Source of the DNA: Candidatus Omnitrophota bacterium | Lineage (GTDB): Bacteria > Omnitrophota > Gorgyraeia > Zapsychrales > Zapsychraceae | Direction: 5' to 3' | DNA: 64,000 nucleotides | Assembly: GCA_020632495.1 (NCBI GenBank) | Contig: JACKFL010000006.1 | Span: forward strand, 806,001 to 870,000 | In this document: positions 51,012 to 60,278 of the stretch, piece by piece | How the letters are laid out: each line of letters starts with the position of its first letter | Numbering within the stretch: the first letter of the stretch is position 1 | Notes under the pieces: generated by a model | What the model was told of the DNA's origin: nothing | The model's database searches: none | The model's input: the letters and a program-made list of their open reading frames with translations, nothing else | Position numbers and translations under genes: made by a program

Positions 51012-51042
51012 GAGCAGCGCCCAATTTTATCGGGCGCTGCTC
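51012..51042 (-). terminator. Strong hairpin after the GH5 gene
   Basis: Perfect 11-bp arms GAGCAGCGCCC and GGGCGCTGCTC (51012-51022, 51032-51042) enclose a 9-nt AT-rich loop. The U-tract is poor on the minus strand, so it may act as an RNA-stabilising stem or a weak terminator ahead of the one at 50886. Confidence 0.6.
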
Positions 51043-51085
51043 TTGAAAAAAATTCATTCAATTAAGACAGCAGCGTCGAGAGTCG

Positions 51086-54000
51086 TCAATAACTCTTCGG
51101 CATATAAAACCCCGTCCTGCTCACCGCTTGGCCGTAGCCGACATTGATGCGGATGGTGTTCGGGCGGTAGTAGCCGCTGATCTTTTTGAAGCGGATCCGG
51201 TAACGGCCTTTCGGGACGACGATCGTGTCGCCGCTGTCTTTCCATGACGTGTCCGGTCCGCTGCTCAGGCGCCACTGGGCCCCGGCCGCAGCCGCGGCGG
51301 AGGGCTGGATGGTGACGGTCACCGATCCGTCCGTGCGTTCCACATAATCTCCGGTCACCGTAACAGGCGCGTCGATCACCGTCACATACTGATTGGCGGG
51401 CTTGTCAAAGCCATGCAGTCGTTTGAAGACTACCTTATAAGTGCCGGGCCGCAGGTTGTCGATGGTCTCTCCGCTGTCATGCCAGCCGGTGTCCGGCCCG
51501 CGCCGCAGGCGCCATTGCGCCCCCGCCGCGACCGCCGAGGCCGGGGTGATGTTCACCGTAATGGACGGCGCCTGCGGTTTCAGGTACTGAGACAACAGCA
51601 TCGTCAGCGACGTGTCGGCGATATGCCGGGCCGTGGTATAACGGGCGAACTTTTGCTGGAGGGTCTGCGCGCTGTCTACGGTGACATCCGGCAGGTCCGC
51701 GTCATCGATCTCATGCACAAACAGCCCCCAGTTGGCCAGCGACGGATGGGTTTTGTAGGACCACATCGCCCAGCTCCAGCCTTCATTCGTATAATTTTGC
51801 ATATGGGTGAGCCAGTTGGCGCGGTGGTCGAACCCGTTGAACTCGCCGACCAGGACCGGGACATTGTACTGGGACTGCTTGGCGTTGGTGATTTTGCCGA
51901 AGAGATACTCTTCATGGCCTTCCGTGCTGCAGATTCCGTTGATGTTGCCTTCCTCATCGAACAGGAAGCAATAGTAGTGGACCTGGTACATCACGTTCTG
52001 CCAGCTGTAGTCGTCCGGATCGGGCAGGGTGTTCCAGTCGAATTCAGACGGGATCGTCTCCATGACGATCAGGTGCTGGCTGTCGTTGGCCCGGATGGTG
52101 TCGTAGATGGCGTCGTACAAAGTCCACAGGCCGTTGTCTGCCACAAAGGTCGGGTCATGGTCGTCGGCGCCAAACGGCTCGTTAAGGATATCGTAGCCCA
52201 CGACCACGGGATTGTCTTTGTAGCGTTCAGACACCGCATCCCAGAATGCCACGGTGCGGGCGCGATAGTCCTCGCCGAGCGACGAGTCCTCGAACAGTTT
52301 GTTGTAATCCATCCGGCCGGCATGATGCTCCTCGCTCTGGGCCCCGGGCGCGCCGTGCAGATCGAGCAGCACGTACAGGCCGCGGTTGGCGCAGTGGCGG
52401 ATCACCTCGTCAATCTTGTCAAACCGGGTGAAATTGCCGGACGCGTCTTCGACGACGCGGTAGTAAATCGGCAGCCGCACGAAATTGGCGCCGGTGCGCA
52501 TGATATGGTCGAAGTCCATTTCGGTGATGTAGGCGGCCTGATAATCGAGCAGCAGGTCGTCGTCGCCGAAACGGGCGATCAGGTTTTCCCGGATTCCGTA
52601 GTCATCGTCATCCGTGGCAATGGACCCGGTGAAGTTCCCACCGATGCCGGTAAACTCCGGCTCGATCAACAGCAGGTTCCCCAGATTGATGCCGCGCAGG
52701 ACGAGTGTGCTGCCCTGCCCGTTGTCTTCCCTTAACTGCTGGCCCGAGGCCTTCACAAAGAGACCGGGACGGTAGCTGACCGCCGGGCTCCAGTCCGTCT
52801 GATCAACGATCTGTCCGCCGACTTCTCTGACGGCGCGGACGCGGTAGTATGCATAATCCTCGGCCTGACCGGTGAGGACCGTCGACGGACCGTCGTACAA
52901 CAGCGACCACGGACCGTTGGGATCTTCGGCGGACTCCACCTGGTACTGAGTCCCCTGGCCCGTCATGATGAAGGCGATGTCGCCTTCAGCCAGGGCGTCG
53001 TAATCAATGACCGGCTGCGGCGGCTGATACAGCACGGGGCTCTGCCAGTCGCTGACGTAACGGTTCGGATTAAGGAAGGAGGTTTCTTCGCTCCAACGGA
53101 CCCGGAGATACTTCGGGCTCAGTCCGTTGTACCCGAACCCGGTGGCACTGCCGGTGAAGATCGTTTCCCAGCCCTCATCCCCGTCGTCACTGCGCTGAAC
53201 TTCATACGCGTAGGCCCCGGACACGGCGCCCCACGCAATATTGCCGTCCGGCAGCACCTCCTTGTCGAGGGCGGGGGCCCCGCGCGTGGCGCGGATATCG
53301 TCGAAGTAGTAAACCCCTTTCCAGTACACCTGGAACTGGATTTTGTTGATGTTTGTCAGGTCGAGCGACGGCGGCAGTTCATCAAAGGGAACGGTCAGTT
53401 TGGTCCATTCCCCGTAGAACGCGCGCTCCGTGGTCCAGTAAACGACCGGGTCTTCAAAATGCTGGTCGTGATCGAAAAACTGCACAGCCAGATTGTTGGC
53501 CAGGCCGTTCTCGGCGAGATTGTAGACCCAGAACGTCAGCCGGTCATTAAACTCCGGATTGAGGTCCACATGCCAGTACGACTGTTCGTCATTGACGGCG
53601 TCATAACTCTTGACCTGGGCCCTGACCCCGGTGCCCGCCCAGTTTTCGGTGGCGTTGAGCCGCCAGGCGGTTTCCCCTTCATAGACGTATTCCTCCTCGA
53701 TACCGATGGTCCCTTGCAGTCCGATGGTCCCGCCCCAGGCCCAGCCGCAGTCGCCGGCGTCGGCGCAGTCTTCAAAGGCCTGATACACCCGGTCCTTGGC
53801 CGTGACCTCGAAGTCATCGAAATAATAGGTCCCCGCGTCGTAGTTGAAGATCTCGATCTTGTTCACATGATTCAAATCAAAGCCGTCCGGGAGCTGGCTG
53901 AACAGGACTTCGATCTGCGTCCACTCCTGATACGCCGCGCTTTCGGTCGTCCACACGTCAAAACCGGTGGAAAAAGTCCCGGTATCCGACAGTTTGAGCA

Positions 54001-55627
54001 GCACGGTGTTGTCGGCGGGAGTGGCGGGATCCGACCAGACCCAGAAGGTCAGGCGGTCGTTGATATCCGGCCGGAAGTCCATATCCCAACGCTGCGTCTG
54101 CGATTGCAGGCCGGTCCCGGCAAACATCTGTCCGGAGCTGACCTTCCACGCGCGGGTGCCGCCGTGGACCTGTTCGGTGGAGAGTTCCGCCGTCGCGCCC
54201 GTGTAGGCCCATCCGTACTCATCCGAGCCGTTACCCGGTTCGAAGTCCTGGAAGACCGAAACGTCGGCCTGGCCGTCGGGGGAGCCCGTTTTGAAATAGA
54301 TGTTGTACCCGGCGGTATGGTTGTCCTGCCATACGGCGTACATCTCCCCGCCGCCGCTCATCGCGAGATCGGGGAAGTCGCTGTTATAGCCCCCGTTGCT
54401 GACGTCGATATCCTCCGCCTGCCACGTCACCCCGCCGTCTTCGGAATATTTGGCGTAGATCGTCTCCCACGGTTCCACATTTTCCCATAGCGCGCCGACC
54501 TTGTTTCCCGCGGCCTTGAGGGCGTAGTGGTCCTGTTCGGTGTCATGACTGGTGTTGATTTGGACCTCGGAATCAAAGGAATTCCCCCCGTCCGTGGACC
54601 GGCGGAAACGGATCGTATGGTACGGCGCGTTGCTGATATCGATCCAGGACACATACACCCGCCCGCCGCTCGCCGCCTGCACCTGCGGGTACGCGCCGGT
54701 GGTCGTAAACCACTGGCGCGAGGGCCAGGTTACACCGTAGTCCGCGGAATGATTGTAGTAGACATAGTCCTGGTAAGACTGCCCGTCAAAGGAGTGCCAG
54801 ATCACGTGGACATTGCCGCCGTTGTCGCAGGCGATTTGCGGGCCGCCGGCGTGTTTGGCAAAGGAAGGCGGTTCGATGCGCTGTTCCTGCCCCCAGGTCT
54901 CACCGTAGTCGTCCGAAGAATTGAAATAAACGTATTTCCAGCCGCCGCTGACGCCGTCTCGCCCGTCCGCCCAGGCAGAGTACACATGGCCGCCGTCATC
55001 CATACAAATCTGAATGCTTCGCTGGGTCTGTCCGCCGACCGGGTTATTGGTGTTGATCTTGACGTGCGTGCCCATCCATGTCGCGCCGTAGTCCGCGGAA
55101 CAGTTGCTGTAGAGATTAAGCGGAAACGATCCCCCCTCGCTCGCCGCCAGGCAGACGTGGCCGGACTCATCGTGGTCCATGTCCACGTCATCCACCCACC
55201 AGCCGGGTTCGCCGACGTTGACCGTCTGCGTGGACCAGGTCGCGCCGTAATCGGAGGACGACCCGAAAGCCACATATTTGGCGCTGTTGAGGATGTAAAT
55301 CCAGGTGACGTAAACATGACCGGACTGGTCGGTGAGGATCTTGAGGTCTTTCAGATAGGAACTGCCGGGGATTTCGAGGAAGGTGTCGCTGCTCTGCCAG
55401 GTGCCGCCGTTGTCGTGGGAATAATTGAGGTAAACGCCGGCTCCGCTGCGTTCGTCCTCCCATGCCACGTACACATGACCGGCGTTATCGGCCGCGACCT
55501 TGCCTTTGACGGCATTGAGACTGGTCGGTTCATGATCGACGCGGATGTTCGGGCCGTCGAATCCCGCCCAAGCGGTCCCGGCAGCCAGGACGACACCCAG
55601 CCCCAGTGCAATGATTATCTTTTTCAT
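51086..55627 (-). CDS. Secreted multimodular GH5 glycoside hydrolase (cellulase-like)
   Basis: This 1513-residue protein has a signal peptide (1-21). Seven sialidase-type Asp-box repeats (SxDxGxTW, about 60-405) come first. Two sugar-binding-like modules of about 155 residues follow (about 455-612 and 615-785), then a fibronectin-like region. The GH5 catalytic domain (about 990-1345) has acid/base E1150 in LNEPFG and nucleophile E1262 in VGEFNG. Two C-terminal PEGA-like domains end the protein (about 1365-1510). It probably cuts a beta-glucan or mannan outside the cell. The two sugar-binding-like modules are homologous to the protein at 58778. Confidence 0.92.
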   Translation of the reverse strand: MKKIIIALGLGVVLAAGTAWAGFDGPNIRVDHEPTSLNAVKGKVAADNAGHVYVAWEDERSGAGVYLNYSHDNGGTWQSSDTFLEIPGSSYLKDLKILTDQSGHVYVTWIYILNSAKYVAFGSSSDYGATWSTQTVNVGEPGWWVDDVDMDHDESGHVCLAASEGGSFPLNLYSNCSADYGATWMGTHVKINTNNPVGGQTQRSIQICMDDGGHVYSAWADGRDGVSGGWKYVYFNSSDDYGETWGQEQRIEPPSFAKHAGGPQIACDNGGNVHVIWHSFDGQSYQDYVYYNHSADYGVTWPSRQWFTTTGAYPQVQAASGGRVYVSWIDISNAPYHTIRFRRSTDGGNSFDSEVQINTSHDTEQDHYALKAAGNKVGALWENVEPWETIYAKYSEDGGVTWQAEDIDVSNGGYNSDFPDLAMSGGGEMYAVWQDNHTAGYNIYFKTGSPDGQADVSVFQDFEPGNGSDEYGWAYTGATAELSTEQVHGGTRAWKVSSGQMFAGTGLQSQTQRWDMDFRPDINDRLTFWVWSDPATPADNTVLLKLSDTGTFSTGFDVWTTESAAYQEWTQIEVLFSQLPDGFDLNHVNKIEIFNYDAGTYYFDDFEVTAKDRVYQAFEDCADAGDCGWAWGGTIGLQGTIGIEEEYVYEGETAWRLNATENWAGTGVRAQVKSYDAVNDEQSYWHVDLNPEFNDRLTFWVYNLAENGLANNLAVQFFDHDQHFEDPVVYWTTERAFYGEWTKLTVPFDELPPSLDLTNINKIQFQVYWKGVYYFDDIRATRGAPALDKEVLPDGNIAWGAVSGAYAYEVQRSDDGDEGWETIFTGSATGFGYNGLSPKYLRVRWSEETSFLNPNRYVSDWQSPVLYQPPQPVIDYDALAEGDIAFIMTGQGTQYQVESAEDPNGPWSLLYDGPSTVLTGQAEDYAYYRVRAVREVGGQIVDQTDWSPAVSYRPGLFVKASGQQLREDNGQGSTLVLRGINLGNLLLIEPEFTGIGGNFTGSIATDDDDYGIRENLIARFGDDDLLLDYQAAYITEMDFDHIMRTGANFVRLPIYYRVVEDASGNFTRFDKIDEVIRHCANRGLYVLLDLHGAPGAQSEEHHAGRMDYNKLFEDSSLGEDYRARTVAFWDAVSERYKDNPVVVGYDILNEPFGADDHDPTFVADNGLWTLYDAIYDTIRANDSQHLIVMETIPSEFDWNTLPDPDDYSWQNVMYQVHYYCFLFDEEGNINGICSTEGHEEYLFGKITNAKQSQYNVPVLVGEFNGFDHRANWLTHMQNYTNEGWSWAMWSYKTHPSLANWGLFVHEIDDADLPDVTVDSAQTLQQKFARYTTARHIADTSLTMLLSQYLKPQAPSITVNITPASAVAAGAQWRLRRGPDTGWHDSGETIDNLRPGTYKVVFKRLHGFDKPANQYVTVIDAPVTVTGDYVERTDGSVTVTIQPSAAAAAGAQWRLSSGPDTSWKDSGDTIVVPKGRYRIRFKKISGYYRPNTIRINVGYGQAVSRTGFYMPKSY

Positions 55628-55781
55628 AACGCTCTCCCCCGGTTACGATTTTGGATAACTGGATATATGACGCGGGCGGTGGCCCTGGTCTGTATTATGG
55701 ATGAACGGGACCGCGAAGCGCGGCCGTCATGATAGTTGACGGCAACGGTCGCAAAGTCTGACAAATTTTATGAAAAAAATA

Positions 55782-57515
55782 TTAAGGTCGTGTCCGGCGG
55801 GTGTCTTTGACTTGATCATACACCGAATCAAGCTCTTTGTAAAATTGAGAATTTTTCAGCCCGAGCTTGAACAGGGAGACCCGGATCAGCTGGAACCGGC
55901 GCATTAAAAACGCCAGCTGGGAGTCGGTGAAGCGGCCGGAATTAGCCTTAAAGGCCGCGCCGAATTCTTTCAGCGGGGCCTCCGCCTGCAGGCGGTCCGA
56001 CTCCACCAGGGCCTGGATCAGGTCCAGCGTCAAGATACAGCGCAGGAACAGATGCCCGGCATCCCCGGCTGAGACGTACGACAAGGCCTTCCGGTATTGC
56101 TCCGCCGCCAGGAAATAATCGCCGCGCTCGATGTGCAGGTCGCCGTTATGCTTGATGCGCAGCGCCTTGACGCCGGGCGCGAGCCGGCCGTCCACCGCGC
56201 GCAGTCCTTCCTCGTTGCGGGTAATAAAATCTTCCCACACATAGGTCGGCACGCGTTCATTGGCAAAGATCACCTTCAGCAGGGCCTCCTCCTCGCCGGT
56301 TATCGTCACCGTCTGCTCGGTCACGACGGCCTGCCGGGAACGTTCTGTTATCCGGTCCTGCCTGAGGACCAAGACGGCGGTCAGTATCCCGGCCAGTAGC
56401 AGGACGCCCGCAGCCAGCGGTGCCAGACGGCGCAGCCGGGGATATGTTTTTTTACCGACGATGACGGTGGCCGGGTCGCCGTAGAGAATGTAGTTCGCCC
56501 AGGTCAGCTGATGCGCGCCGGCAGCGGAGGCGGCCTGCTGCCGCGCCGTCTTTAAAGCGGATCCGATGGCGTCGCCTTTCAGAAGTCGGGCGTAGAATCC
56601 CGCGGCGAATGTCCCCGCCGAGGCATCCGGGACGTTCCAGAGGGTCCCGACGAAGTGGCGGACACCGTTGAGGATGAAGGCATTGGCGATGCCGGATATC
56701 TCCTCCCCGGCCCGGTGCAGTGTATCGTTGTGCCCGTCAAACGCTGACCGGCAGGAATTGGAAAAGACCAGCACCGGCTGGCTGTCCCGGGCACCCAGCC
56801 GCTGGATGTCCGTGATCGACCAGACGCCGTCGGTCAGGACCCAGCCCCCCTTCTGCGGCGCCTGCGGATCAATCTCGCTGTGACCCGCGAAATGCACGAT
56901 GTCGTAGCGGTGCAGATGCCGCTCCACATAGTCGCGTGAAATCCGGGCGGATTTGGTGGAGATCTCCAGACGGTCTTTGCCCGGCTCCAGTTTTTTGCGG
57001 AGGTCCTGCATCTCCTTTTGCGCCGCGGGCAGATTTCCGCAGGGGTCGGCCAGTATCAGCAGACGGTACGGGCGGCCGGCGGTCCGGTGGCGGCCGGGCC
57101 GGTGCGGCCTGCGGGTGCGCATCTGGCGGCCGACATTGAACTTTATACAGAGGAAATCCCCGCCGGTATGCGCCAGCTCCCACGGGATGCCGAGCAATCC
57201 TTCGTCAAGAATCAGCAGCAGATGTTCCGCCCGGGATTCGGTGAGCGCCGCGCGGATCGTGCCGGGAATCAACAGTCCGAAAAGTTCCCGGCCGGCCGCG
57301 GTTAACTGCGCGTTGATATCCGGATCGAACCGGCCGAGCTCATGCGCGCGCTGAATGAGGCCGTAAACGCGCTGTGTGGCGGATTGAATCGCGGGAAACG
57401 AAACGGGATGGTCTTCCACCCCGCGGACTGCCGAGCGGGTATCGTGCAGACTGAGCGTCATCTGCCCGTCGCGGGCCTGCACGTCCAGTATGAGGGATGC
57501 GCCGCGCTCAGCCAT
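55782..57515 (-). CDS. Membrane-anchored CHAT-domain protease
   Basis: This 577-residue protein has a CHAT (caspase-like) domain with the catalytic dyad H212 (IVHFAGHSE) and C255 (VLVFSNSCRSAF), followed by GVRHFVGTLWNVPD. A membrane helix (about 365-385) separates it from a helical C-terminal domain (about 400-577), probably TPR-like and on the other side of the membrane. The start overlaps the stop of the anti-sigma-like gene by 8 nt. It is a candidate for cleaving that partner to release the sigma factor; no substrate is proven. Confidence 0.88.
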   Translation of the reverse strand: MAERGASLILDVQARDGQMTLSLHDTRSAVRGVEDHPVSFPAIQSATQRVYGLIQRAHELGRFDPDINAQLTAAGRELFGLLIPGTIRAALTESRAEHLLLILDEGLLGIPWELAHTGGDFLCIKFNVGRQMRTRRPHRPGRHRTAGRPYRLLILADPCGNLPAAQKEMQDLRKKLEPGKDRLEISTKSARISRDYVERHLHRYDIVHFAGHSEIDPQAPQKGGWVLTDGVWSITDIQRLGARDSQPVLVFSNSCRSAFDGHNDTLHRAGEEISGIANAFILNGVRHFVGTLWNVPDASAGTFAAGFYARLLKGDAIGSALKTARQQAASAAGAHQLTWANYILYGDPATVIVGKKTYPRLRRLAPLAAGVLLLAGILTAVLVLRQDRITERSRQAVVTEQTVTITGEEEALLKVIFANERVPTYVWEDFITRNEEGLRAVDGRLAPGVKALRIKHNGDLHIERGDYFLAAEQYRKALSYVSAGDAGHLFLRCILTLDLIQALVESDRLQAEAPLKEFGAAFKANSGRFTDSQLAFLMRRFQLIRVSLFKLGLKNSQFYKELDSVYDQVKDTRRTRP

Positions 57516-58176
57516 GCGTAGTCAGGTTTATTTTAACGGCGCCCAGCAATGTGTCGTCCTGCCGCAGTTCCACAAAATATTCCCCGTCGCCCACCTCGTC
57601 AAAGGCGATGCGGCCCCGGGCGCTCAGATGCGACTCGAGCTCCTGTCCTTCAAGTAAAAGTAATCCGCGGACGCCGTCGGCGTCCCGGCCGGTGTCTGCC
57701 CGGCGGAGGCAGACCGTAATCTGGCGGTTATCCGCGCGGATGCCGACCGCCACCTGAATGTCCAGGTCCCCCACCCGCTTTTCGACCAGGATATTTTGTT
57801 TGGGAGCGAGCGATTCCCCGCGCAGCATGACCGGTTCAGCCGTTTGCGGACCGCACAGGACGTCGGCCGCGGTGGACAGGCGCCGGAACGCGCCGGCTGT
57901 GATTTCCGCGAGGATGTCGATAAACAGCGCGCCGTAACGGGGATGGACGAGATCTTGTGCGCGGCGGACCACGTGCTTGGGGACACCGGTGCCGGCATTC
58001 GGATCGAAATCGCCGACGATCTCGCGCAGGTCATCCAGTTCTTTCTTGAAGTCCGGGTCGTTTTTCATCGCCTCTTCGATCCGCTCTTTTTCACCGGCGC
58101 GGCACACCCCTTCCAGATACCGGGCGACGGCTTCATCGGTGATGTTGAATTTTTCGGGTGTGTTGTCCCTCGGCAT
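57508..58176 (-). CDS. Anti-sigma-like protein without membrane helix
   Basis: This 222-residue protein begins with a helical segment (about 10-55) containing VARYLEGVCRAGEKERIEEA and DPDFKKELDDLREIV, very like the N-terminal sigma-binding part of many anti-sigma factors but lacking the HxxxCxxC zinc site. The rest is beta-rich (IQVAVGIRADNRQITV, GDGEYFVELRQDD) without a membrane helix. It sits between the sigma and CHAT genes, 24 nt after the sigma stop. The anti-sigma role is inferred from position and pattern. Confidence 0.72.
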   Translation of the reverse strand: MPRDNTPEKFNITDEAVARYLEGVCRAGEKERIEEAMKNDPDFKKELDDLREIVGDFDPNAGTGVPKHVVRRAQDLVHPRYGALFIDILAEITAGAFRRLSTAADVLCGPQTAEPVMLRGESLAPKQNILVEKRVGDLDIQVAVGIRADNRQITVCLRRADTGRDADGVRGLLLLEGQELESHLSARGRIAFDEVGDGEYFVELRQDDTLLGAVKINLTTHG

Positions 58177-58200
58177 AGTTGACGGATACTTTCGCAGTTT

Positions 58201-58797
58201 CTAATGAACTTTTTTCACTAATTTCCGCAGTTTCTCCAGCGCCCGCTGGATCCGGGCCCGGGCGGTTTCCACCTTCAGCCCCAGCTCGTCCGCGATTTGA
58301 TTGACACTCAGCCTTTGAAATATTCTGAGATCGATGATCCCCCGGTCCTTTTCCGGGAGCTGAGGCATACAGCGGCGGACCAGTTCGATAAGATCATCGC
58401 TGATCGCCTGCTCCAGCGGTGAAGCCTCATCGGTGTCGTCGGTCCGGGCCGTGACCATGAATTCGTCGAACGAACACTGGCTGCGGCGCCGGCGGAGATA
58501 ATCGACGGTCAGATTAAAGACGATCCGTCCCAGATAGGTGGACAGCATGGCATCGCCGCGGAAGGCCCGCAGCCGGCGGCTGTTGTCTTCCAGCAGACAG
58601 AGAAAGAAATCGTTGTGCAGGTCCTCCAGCTCTTCCGGCTGAAGCGCCGCCCCGTTCTTGTGCGCGCAGCGGTGCATGACGTGATAAACCAGACCGGTGT
58701 AACGCGTAACCAGCAGGTCCCACGCGGGCTTGTCGCCGTCAAGGCAGCGGCCGACCAGGTCCCGTTCCGTTATGTTGTCATTGACCGCCATATTCAT
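58201..58797 (-). CDS. ECF-type RNA polymerase sigma factor
   Basis: This 198-residue protein has sigma region 2 (about 25-100, with LEDLHNDFFLCLLED and STYLGRIVFNLTVDYLRRRR) and region 4 (about 140-195, ending LSVNQIADELGLKVETARARI). It directs transcription of a small regulon. Its start overlaps the end of the upstream secreted-protein gene by about 20 nt, so the four genes 59500-55782 are one translationally coupled operon. Confidence 0.94.
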   Translation of the reverse strand: MNMAVNDNITERDLVGRCLDGDKPAWDLLVTRYTGLVYHVMHRCAHKNGAALQPEELEDLHNDFFLCLLEDNSRRLRAFRGDAMLSTYLGRIVFNLTVDYLRRRRSQCSFDEFMVTARTDDTDEASPLEQAISDDLIELVRRCMPQLPEKDRGIIDLRIFQRLSVNQIADELGLKVETARARIQRALEKLRKLVKKVH

Positions 58798-59500
58798 TGA
58801 GGTAAAGATAATTTAAAAGCGTCAAGCCGTGCCGCTCATAAACGGTCCGGCAGACTTCCGGATTTTCCGGGTGACAGGCCAGCACGTATTCCCGCTGGAG
58901 GCATTCCTTGTCCTTTTGCGGCGAAAAACTGGAGGCAACCTCGATATCGTCGTAATAGTATGTCCCGTCCCAGTAATTATAAAACTCGATCTTGTCCACG
59001 CGTTCCCAGTCAAAGTCGTCGGGCAGTTGCCGGAACAGAATCTCAAGACGGCTCCACTGCCGGTCGGCGGCCTTGCCCTCCGTCCAAATCCCGATGCCGT
59101 CGCGTTTGTAATTGCCCTGGTCGAAGAATTTGACCATGACCGTGTGCGGCCCGGGTCGCGACGGAGCGGACCAGATCCAGAACGTGAGCCGGTCGTGGCA
59201 TTCGGGGACGAAATTGATGTGATAGGTTTGGGTTTGAGACGGGATCCCGGTCCCGCCTTGAAGAGGTTCTTCGACTGGCAGCGTGTAGGCCCAGGCGCGT
59301 CGTCCGGAGTGGACCGGTTCGTCATCCCCGGTCAGGCGGCCGAAGGCCCCGCCGAAGGCCCAACCGTATTCGGGCTGGTGCCGGCCGGTCTTGACCGGTG
59401 TGCCGTTGTCCGGTTCAAAATTTTGATAGATCATGACCGCGTCGGCGCGGGACGCCAGCAGCAGGATCACAAACAGAATTCCCCAACGGCCTGGATACAT
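58778..59500 (-). CDS. Secreted sugar-binding-like protein, first gene of the sigma/CHAT operon
   Basis: This 240-residue protein has a signal peptide (1-21, RADAV) and one beta-rich module (about 25-185). That module is clearly homologous to the two modules of the GH5 enzyme at 51086: shared features are YGWAF, SGRRAW, DRLTFWIWS, LPDDFDWERVDKIEFYNY and YYDDIEV. A Cys-containing tail of about 50 residues follows. It could sense an external polysaccharide. No ribosome-binding site is obvious. Confidence 0.85.
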   Translation of the reverse strand: MYPGRWGILFVILLLASRADAVMIYQNFEPDNGTPVKTGRHQPEYGWAFGGAFGRLTGDDEPVHSGRRAWAYTLPVEEPLQGGTGIPSQTQTYHINFVPECHDRLTFWIWSAPSRPGPHTVMVKFFDQGNYKRDGIGIWTEGKAADRQWSRLEILFRQLPDDFDWERVDKIEFYNYWDGTYYYDDIEVASSFSPQKDKECLQREYVLACHPENPEVCRTVYERHGLTLLNYLYLNEYGGQ

Positions 59501-59589
59501 AACGGAGTATCACGGATTAAAGGTTATTTGCTATCAAGTGAATTTCGTAATCATCATACCACAGGGCGCAAGGGGGGAACAAAAAATTG

Positions 59590-59800
59590 AGGTGGGGGGG
59601 TGTTAATTGGTAGCGAGGGTGGTGAGTGATGGGTGATGAGTGATGGGTGGTGACTGGTGAGTGGTGATCGTAGCAGGCGAAACTCCTTGCCTGCGTTCTT
59701 CACCTCCGTCAGGAAAAAGATGATGGTGCTGAGTGATGGTCGCATCAGACGTAACCCGCCTCCTGCGATCATCACCCGGCACTCACCACTCATCACTTAG
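59590..59800. repeat. Intergenic simple repeats forming an imperfect inverted repeat
   Basis: The gap 59501-59807 has no gene. It contains a run of GTGATG/GTGAGTG units (about 59619-59667) and, about 100 bp on, their inverted counterpart (CACTCACCACTCATCAC region, 59769-59799). An inner GCAGGC/GCCTGC pair adds to the fold. It looks like a dispersed intergenic palindrome or degenerate mobile element. Confidence 0.5.
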
Positions 59801-59807
59801 TTGCAAC

Positions 59808-60263
59808 TTACTCAAACAAACTCTTCGTCGCCTCTCCCGACCCTGAGGATGGACGCGCATGCCTCCCCTTCGCATTCTCTTCGATAATTTTCAGCAACTG
59901 GTCACTCGCCTCTTTGGGCTGACCGAGTTGTTTGTGGAGTTCAGCCAGCGTAAAGCGGATCGCATTGCGGCCGCCCTGGTCCTCAACGATCTTCAGCGTC
60001 TCGTTGAGGACCTGGACCACCCGTTCGGATTCGCCGTTTTCCACGTACAGATCCTTAAGACTGTTTTGCGCCAGGCCGATGGCATTGGTGGGGTCTTCGA
60101 TGACGTCGATGAAGTTGGCGAGAAAATCGACCCAGCCCTGCATGACCTGCAGGTTCTCAAGCTGGTTCTCCTTCTGTCCCAATGCCGCGGCCGGACGCGC
60201 GTACAGGGCGGCCGCGCCGAACAGGCAGGCGGTCAGGATGACTATGGATACACTTTTTTTCAT
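59808..60263 (-). CDS. Small exported helical protein, unknown function
   Basis: This 151-residue protein has a signal peptide (1-27, AAALG). The mature part is helical, with KDLYVENGESERVVQVLNE and TLAELHKQLGQPKEASDQLL, a TPR-like pattern. It is the third gene after the second ECF sigma factor and anti-sigma factor, 15 nt downstream, and may belong to that operon. Confidence 0.65.
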   Translation of the reverse strand: MKKSVSIVILTACLFGAAALYARPAAALGQKENQLENLQVMQGWVDFLANFIDVIEDPTNAIGLAQNSLKDLYVENGESERVVQVLNETLKIVEDQGGRNAIRFTLAELHKQLGQPKEASDQLLKIIEENAKGRHARPSSGSGEATKSLFE

Positions 60264-60278
60264 GAGGTTCTCCTTGTT

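Noticed and set aside
51413..55732. Long plus-strand open frames opposite the GH5 gene
   Set aside because: They are antisense shadows in GC-rich coding DNA, with no ribosome-binding sites or recognisable domains.
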